Shown piece after piece: positions 12,692 to 16,303 of a DNA stretch of 16,303 nt; the stretch's first letter is position 1, and each line of letters begins with the position of its first letter. Origin of the DNA: CAYQUV01 sp964421005 (GTDB lineage Bacteria; Patescibacteriota; Minisyncoccia; Minisyncoccales; CG1-02-41-26); assembly GCA_964421005.1 (NCBI GenBank), contig CAYQUV010000016.1:1-16303 (forward strand), written 5' to 3'. The notes under the pieces are model-generated. The model did no database searches, was not told the DNA's origin, and saw only the letters and a program-made list of their open reading frames with translations. The translations under genes and the position numbers were made by a program.

Positions 12692-15040
12692 TTATTGCGA
12701 TTCCTTTAGTTCCTCAATTTTTGTTTCAATCTTTTCATTTTCCGGCTCTAATTGCCGAACTATAAGATAATTCTGGAGAGCCAATTCTTTTTCTCCCATT
12801 ATTTCATAAAGCTGAGCCAGCAAGTAATAAGCGGGTGAAAAATTATTTTTCAATTCAATTGATTCTCTGAAATTCTTGAGGGCTAAATCAAAGGTTCTGT
12901 CGCGGTTTTCTTCAAGTTGAGCTATAACTTCCTGATTTTCTTCTTGATTTTCCTTCAAGAGAGTAATTTGGTTTTGGATCATCTGGCTTTGTGTTTTGTA
13001 AACTCGACCCAGACTCAAAGGAATCTGAGGATTCTGAGGAGCCAACTCCTTTGCTTTTTGGTAAGATGAAACAGCCGACTGGCCTGCCCCGGCGATATTG
13101 AGCAACATAAGATTTTCGTAAACAATTCCCTGCTGAAGCCAATTTTGACTGTTTGAAGGATTTAACCGTCTGGCTGTTTTCGCGGATAATTCAGCATTTG
13201 AGGATAATCGTTGAAAAAGTTCATCTCTCTCTTTCTGAGACAATTCCTGGTCGGTTAAAACCCGATTGATTTTGAACAAAAATGCTTGGGAAAGATTTGT
13301 GAAATAAACATCTTTTTTATCCAGATTGGCAGCCTTTGCTAAATTTTCTATTCCTTTATCTAAATCCGGCTGGGAGGTATTAATTAAACTCAATCCTTTA
13401 GAAAAAGCCAAAGCCCCTCTGTATTTCTGGCTGACCGTGTAAAGGCCAACAAAAGATACCACAATTAAAATTATACAAATCACCATAAGCAAAAGGGTTT
13501 TCTGAGGATCCCCACCAAAAGACAGCTCTTTTACTTTACTTTTTTCTGCCTCTACCCTTCTCTTCTTTGCCTCTTCAATTCCCTTTACCCATAAACCAAG
13601 CATTAAGAAAGTTGCAAAAGCTAAAGAAAAATTAATCGGATAGAAAAACCAGGCGAACAGAAAATAAAAACTTCCAATAAAAGCAGCAACCAAACCAGGT
13701 GCTAACCCTTCTGCCCCTGGCAATCCTTTCTTGTCTGGCAATCTTTCTTTTCCGGCAATTGTATTAACCCCCTGCCAGAAGAAAATTATCATTAGGAGTA
13801 AAACCGCTAAAACCGATAATACCCCGCCGGTTGCCAAAAGGGTTGGCAAAAAAGCCGAACCCTGGCTGAAACGAACGTGCCAGAAATCGGTAATATTTGG
13901 ACCCTGAGAACGGTACAAATCATAATCATATTTAAAGGTAGCGGGACCCGAACCCAGAATAAAATTTTTAGGCCCTTCAAGAAGAGTTTTCTTGGCAATA
14001 TCAAAAGTTGCTTTGTGAGTAGGACTAACCTCAATCGGCAAGTTCACAATATTTCCTGTCGGAATTCTGATAAAAATAAGTATTAGAGAAATCGCCAAAA
14101 CAATCAAAGATAAACTAACATTCTTTGGCATCTTCTCATTATCTATAAGAAGTTTTAGTTTATTCCAGAGAATTATAACGGCAGAAAAAGCTATTAAGAG
14201 AAAAATAACCCAGAAATTAATCAATAAAATAGAAATAAAAAGCAAAATTCCAAGAATAATCGCCGAAATAAAAGTTAGTTTCTTTAGGTTTATTTTTTCG
14301 GTAAAGAGAGCCAATAAAACAACAAAAGCGCCTCCTAAAAACACCCCCAAACTCTGAACCGTGCCAATAGGATTGAAGCCGGCAAATTTGGCGAAATCCC
14401 AGGGAAAAATAGGACGCCATAGAGATTGAAGTAAAAAAAGAATGGCTAAAACTCCAGAACTTGCCAGAAAAATAAAAAGAGTAATTTCAAGAGGAGATTT
14501 TTTATCATCTGTAGGTTCCGGTTCGCTTTCAACTTCGGTGCCGATTCTGGTTTCCGTTTCCGTTTCGGTTTCCGTGCCCGTTTTGGTTTCTCTTTCCACA
14601 TCGGTTTCCGTTTTGATTTCGGTTCCGCTGCCGGGCTGCTTGGGGTCGGTTTTAGTTTCGGTTGTGCCAAGAAGATTTGTCAAAAATAAAAATAAAAGAG
14701 TATATAGAATAAAATTAAAAAAAGTGTCCGCCTCAAAAGACATTCCCCAGAAACTTTGCGCTCGCCCTTTTGAAAAAAGAGTTGAAAGCCCTTGAACTAA
14801 AATAAATAAAAGCAAACATAAAGTAATTTTATCCCAACGGAACTTTAATTTTCCGGAACTTATAATTTTTACTGCACAAAAGATGAGTAATAAAAAAACA
14901 AATATTGCCAGCAACATTTGCTTGTTAAGAACGACGGGAAAGTTTGTCAAAGGAAGAAAAAACAAAGGCAAAAGGAAAACTAATAAATACAGACCGTATT
15001 TAATTTTTTTGTTTAAAATTCTTTCAACGGAAATTTCCAT
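12692..15040 (-). CDS. Wzy/O-antigen-ligase-like polytopic membrane protein with C-terminal TPR region
   Basis: This 782-residue protein has about a dozen hydrophobic spans between 15 and 535. The Wzy_C-type signature is at 355-415: EGPKNFILGSGPATFKYDYD, then a polar stretch with DFWHVRFSQGSAFLPTLLAT and GGVLSVLAVLLL. In such enzymes this external loop holds residues for glycan polymerisation or transfer. The remainder (about 540-775) is soluble and helical with TPR-like units, clearest at FSPAYYLLAQLYEIMGEKEL (734-753) and QNYLIVRQLEPEN. Fusion of a ligase-like core to TPRs is known in O-antigen ligase/protein glycosylation relatives. A hydrophilic Thr/Glu/Lys insert (126-182) and a short repeated loop (430-445) interrupt the membrane part. 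It may polymerise the glycan built by the glycosyltransferases or attach it to surface proteins; sequence alone cannot decide. Confidence 0.85.
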   Translation of the reverse strand: MEISVERILNKKIKYGLYLLVFLLPLFFLPLTNFPVVLNKQMLLAIFVFLLLIFCAVKIISSGKLKFRWDKITLCLLLFILVQGLSTLFSKGRAQSFWGMSFEADTFFNFILYTLLFLFLTNLLGTTETKTDPKQPGSGTEIKTETDVERETKTGTETETETETRIGTEVESEPEPTDDKKSPLEITLFIFLASSGVLAILFLLQSLWRPIFPWDFAKFAGFNPIGTVQSLGVFLGGAFVVLLALFTEKINLKKLTFISAIILGILLFISILLINFWVIFLLIAFSAVIILWNKLKLLIDNEKMPKNVSLSLIVLAISLILIFIRIPTGNIVNLPIEVSPTHKATFDIAKKTLLEGPKNFILGSGPATFKYDYDLYRSQGPNITDFWHVRFSQGSAFLPTLLATGGVLSVLAVLLLMIIFFWQGVNTIAGKERLPDKKGLPGAEGLAPGLVAAFIGSFYFLFAWFFYPINFSLAFATFLMLGLWVKGIEEAKKRRVEAEKSKVKELSFGGDPQKTLLLMVICIILIVVSFVGLYTVSQKYRGALAFSKGLSLINTSQPDLDKGIENLAKAANLDKKDVYFTNLSQAFLFKINRVLTDQELSQKERDELFQRLSSNAELSAKTARRLNPSNSQNWLQQGIVYENLMLLNIAGAGQSAVSSYQKAKELAPQNPQIPLSLGRVYKTQSQMIQNQITLLKENQEENQEVIAQLEENRDRTFDLALKNFRESIELKNNFSPAYYLLAQLYEIMGEKELALQNYLIVRQLEPENEKIETKIEELKESQ
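13717..13752 (-). repeat. Two 18-bp tandem repeats in a cytoplasmic or external loop of the ligase-like protein
   Basis: Copies at 13717-13734 and 13735-13752 both begin CTGGCAATC and share most bases. They encode KERLPD and KKGLPG-like hexapeptides near residues 430-441. A further degenerate copy may precede them. The duplication stays in frame. Confidence 0.55.
14495..14665 (-). repeat. Hexanucleotide-based low-complexity tract inside the ligase-like gene
   Basis: Units such as GGTTTC, CGTTTC and variants repeat on the plus strand, densest at about 14520-14610. They encode Thr-Glu dipeptides in the minus-strand gene. The resulting hydrophilic insert covers residues 126-182 and lies between transmembrane segments. 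Because the unit is six bases, gain or loss would change the length without shifting the frame. Confidence 0.7.
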
Positions 15041-15047
15041 ATAAGTT

Positions 15048-15075
15048 ATAATAACATAATTAATTTACAATACAA
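15048..15075 (-). promoter_or_regulatory. Possible promoter of the ligase-like gene, near-leaderless
   Basis: On the minus strand TTGTAT (15075-15070) is followed after 16 nt by TATTAT (15053-15048). The start would fall at about 15041, right at the ATG (15040), implying an almost leaderless mRNA. The stretch is very AT-rich, so chance matches are likely. Confidence 0.3.
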
Positions 15076-15110
15076 TGAGAAAATTTCCAAAACCGGGGAA
15101 AGTACGCAGA

Positions 15111-15150
15111 TTGAACGGGATTGAACAGGATTGAATAAAACTGAACGGGA
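15111..15150. repeat. Four tandem 10-bp repeats upstream of the ligase-like gene
   Basis: Consecutive 10-bp units read TTGAACGGGA (15111-15120), TTGAACAGGA (15121-15130), TTGAATAAAA (15131-15140) and CTGAACGGGA (15141-15150). The third is degenerate. They lie 36 bp upstream of the proposed -35, outside any credible gene. A 10-bp period places the units on nearly the same face of the helix, which would suit a protein-binding array. A dispersed non-coding repeat is the other option. Confidence 0.6.
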
Positions 15151-15177
15151 CTCTGATGTCCTATAAAAATTGAAATT

Positions 15178-15220
15178 TTTATTTAACAAAAGAGCGCCCT
15201 CAAATGAAGGCGCCCTTTTG
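15178..15220 (-). terminator. Intrinsic terminator of the S-layer-like protein gene
   Basis: The arms 15187-15198 and 15209-15220 pair over 12 positions and extend by two more to a 6-nt loop (15201-15206). The one plus-strand A-C mismatch (15193/15214) becomes a U-G pair in minus-strand RNA. On that strand the stem is flanked by CAAAA before and CTTTTG after, followed by an AT-rich tract. It lies about 50 nt after the stop at 15273. Confidence 0.7.
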
Positions 15221-15227
15221 CTTTTAT

Positions 15228-15261
15228 CCCTCGCTGCGCTCTGCAAGGAAGAGCGCGAGGG
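15228..15261. repeat. Long GC-rich hairpin between gene end and terminator
   Basis: CCCTCGC (15228-15234) and GCTCT (15238-15242) pair with AGAGCGCGAGGG (15250-15261). This gives a 12-bp stem interrupted by a TGC bulge (15235-15237), with a 7-nt loop. It sits 11 bp after the stop of the S-layer-like gene and just before the terminator in transcription order. It could stabilise the mRNA 3' end or be a REP-like dispersed element. Confidence 0.6.
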
Positions 15262-15272
15262 TCCGTTCAGGG

Positions 15273-16303
15273 TTAGTAACTTAGAGTTCCACCGTTAAGC
15301 GGGAATGTCTTGGTTAAGACACTGTTAATCTGTTTAATTCCATCACCCCAGACAACATTATTACCAGCGTTGACGTAAAGCTGCAAGGATGAACCCGGAA
15401 GGGTAGCACTGGCAGGTGAAGCAAAACTGGTATCACCAATTATATAATAAGTCTTGGTCTCACCGGCTGCTATTGTCTCAGTGAAACCGCGGAAAGCGAT
15501 AGTTGTTGTAGCACCACTAAGTCCGGGGATTGTAGATGAAGCAGGAAGAGTAGAAGTAGCAATAATAGTTGTTAAATCGTCTGAATCATACAGGTAGAAG
15601 TGATTAGCAGTCGCACCAGTAGTTGAGGCACCTGCACCTTTGGTGTAGTTGACAGTAAATGTCGCAATCGTCCAGGTAGCATCGTAAGCACCTTCGTTGG
15701 TAACATCAAAGTACATTACGTGCTTACCGGTACCAGCGTATGCCTTTCCACTCGGTGTATTGGCATTAGGCGCGAAAGTAAGCTTAGTCTTGTAAGTGTA
15801 CATCGGGTTGCCTGAAATAGTTGAAGGATTGCTGGTTGCGGTTCCGCTTACAGCTCCTCTGTAACTGAAGCCACTTCTCTTGCCAAAAGTCAAAGTGATT
15901 TTACCGTTTGACGTGCTGTAAAGGACATTATTGATATCAGCTTTAACAGTGAGGTACTTGGTGCCACCGCTTGGAATCACCCAAGGATTACTGGATAAAT
16001 CAAAAGTAGCTGTTCCGTCATTATCCAAACCGGAAACTGTTGAGCCGATTTGAGTGCTTCCATCCCACAAACTGATGTTCGTAATAGTACTTGTCGGAGC
16101 GCTGTTTTGTAAAGTGGAACTAACTATTATCTGGGTAACTTCAATATCTTCACCAACTCCTGCTTGCAGTTTAACCTTGGTAAATGCGTGTCCGCTGGTG
16201 TTCATTATCAACTGGGCAGATTTTGGTGTGTCAGCAGCCTGGGAGAATGTTAATGTGTTAGCGCCTGCTATATAAATTAGCTGACCATTAACGGTTCCCG
16301 AAC
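15273..16303 (-). CDS. Large Ser/Thr-rich secreted surface (S-layer-like) protein, N-terminus outside the window
   Basis: The frame stays open to the right edge, so the visible 342 codons are the C-terminal part; an in-frame TTG at 16211-16209 is not the real start. The protein is rich in Thr, Ser, Gly and Ala and poor in Cys. It reads as consecutive beta-sandwich-like segments, with strands such as GTVNGQLIYIAGANTLTFSQ and GHAFTKVKLQAGVGEDIEVT, then WVIPSGGTKYLTVKADI and ETIAAGETKTYYIIGDT. No catalytic motif was seen. The end (WGDGIKQI ... FPLNGGTLSY) resembles, from memory, the endings of large CPR surface proteins. It is likely an exported structural protein and a possible glycosylation substrate, given the glycan genes nearby. 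Base composition looks richer in G and C than its neighbours, as expected for a highly expressed gene, but was not computed. It is followed by a strong hairpin and a terminator. Confidence 0.75.
   Translation of the reverse strand, partial: SGTVNGQLIYIAGANTLTFSQAADTPKSAQLIMNTSGHAFTKVKLQAGVGEDIEVTQIIVSSTLQNSAPTSTITNISLWDGSTQIGSTVSGLDNDGTATFDLSSNPWVIPSGGTKYLTVKADINNVLYSTSNGKITLTFGKRSGFSYRGAVSGTATSNPSTISGNPMYTYKTKLTFAPNANTPSGKAYAGTGKHVMYFDVTNEGAYDATWTIATFTVNYTKGAGASTTGATANHFYLYDSDDLTTIIATSTLPASSTIPGLSGATTTIAFRGFTETIAAGETKTYYIIGDTSFASPASATLPGSSLQLYVNAGNNVVWGDGIKQINSVLTKTFPLNGGTLSY

Noticed and set aside
14442..14795. Plus-strand open frame with Ser-Val repeats opposite the ligase-like gene
   Set aside because: It is the shadow of the hexanucleotide tract in the minus-strand membrane protein; composition follows the repeat and there is no independent start signal or domain.
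15111..15150. CRISPR-like array
   Set aside because: Units are only 10 bp and directly adjacent with no spacers, and no cas gene is present.
15046..15246. Short minus-strand open frame of 66 codons
   Set aside because: It spans a hairpin, a terminator and tandem repeats, and its translation has no family resemblance; these non-coding elements explain the stretch better.

Overview
The window looks like part of a Candidate Phyla Radiation (Patescibacteria, Parcubacteria-like) genome. The basis is the AT-rich sequence, tightly packed genes, and two secreted proteins that end in a coiled coil plus a peptidoglycan-binding domain. A surface protein with a Cys-rich tail and an S-layer-like Ser/Thr-rich protein point the same way. 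TGA is used as a stop in several genes, so the UGA-glycine code of Gracilibacteria/Absconditabacteria does not apply. The lineage call rests on remembered family patterns, not on a marker gene. No rRNA, tRNA, CRISPR array or insertion sequence was seen.

Region 1 (1-6186, all minus strand) is a six-gene polysaccharide operon. Read in the direction of transcription it holds an NAD-dependent nucleotide-sugar epimerase, a short UDP-glucose/GDP-mannose dehydrogenase lacking the C-terminal domain, and four consecutive GT4-type glycosyltransferases. The last of these runs off the left edge. The glycosyltransferase genes overlap (41 bp, ATGA, ATGA), which suggests translational coupling. A good promoter (TTGATT-16-TATAAT) lies in the 274-bp gap before the operon.

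Region 2 (6461-8391) is a divergent pair: a sugar-1-phosphate nucleotidyltransferase (minus) and a DegT-like PLP aminotransferase (plus, the only plus-strand gene). Their 68-bp shared promoter region carries a perfect 15-bp palindrome. It fills the -35/-10 spacer of one promoter and covers the expected transcription start of the other, so it is a candidate operator.

Region 3 (8393-16303, minus) codes for the cell exterior. Read in the direction of transcription it contains a partial S-layer-like protein, a Wzy/O-antigen-ligase-like membrane protein with a C-terminal TPR region, and an anchored repeat surface protein. These are followed by a secreted beta-rich/ZU5-like protein with a PG-binding tail, and a secreted HExxH metallopeptidase with the same kind of tail. 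Terminators follow the first and fourth of these genes, and promoters are recognisable before several.

Taken together, the left half makes activated sugars and assembles glycans, the Wzy/ligase-like protein could polymerise or transfer them, and the right half encodes proteins to be displayed, anchored, processed or glycosylated. Nearly all genes lack a Shine-Dalgarno motif, and several promoters imply very short 5' leaders. Gaps between genes are all under 300 bp and are described as separate features.
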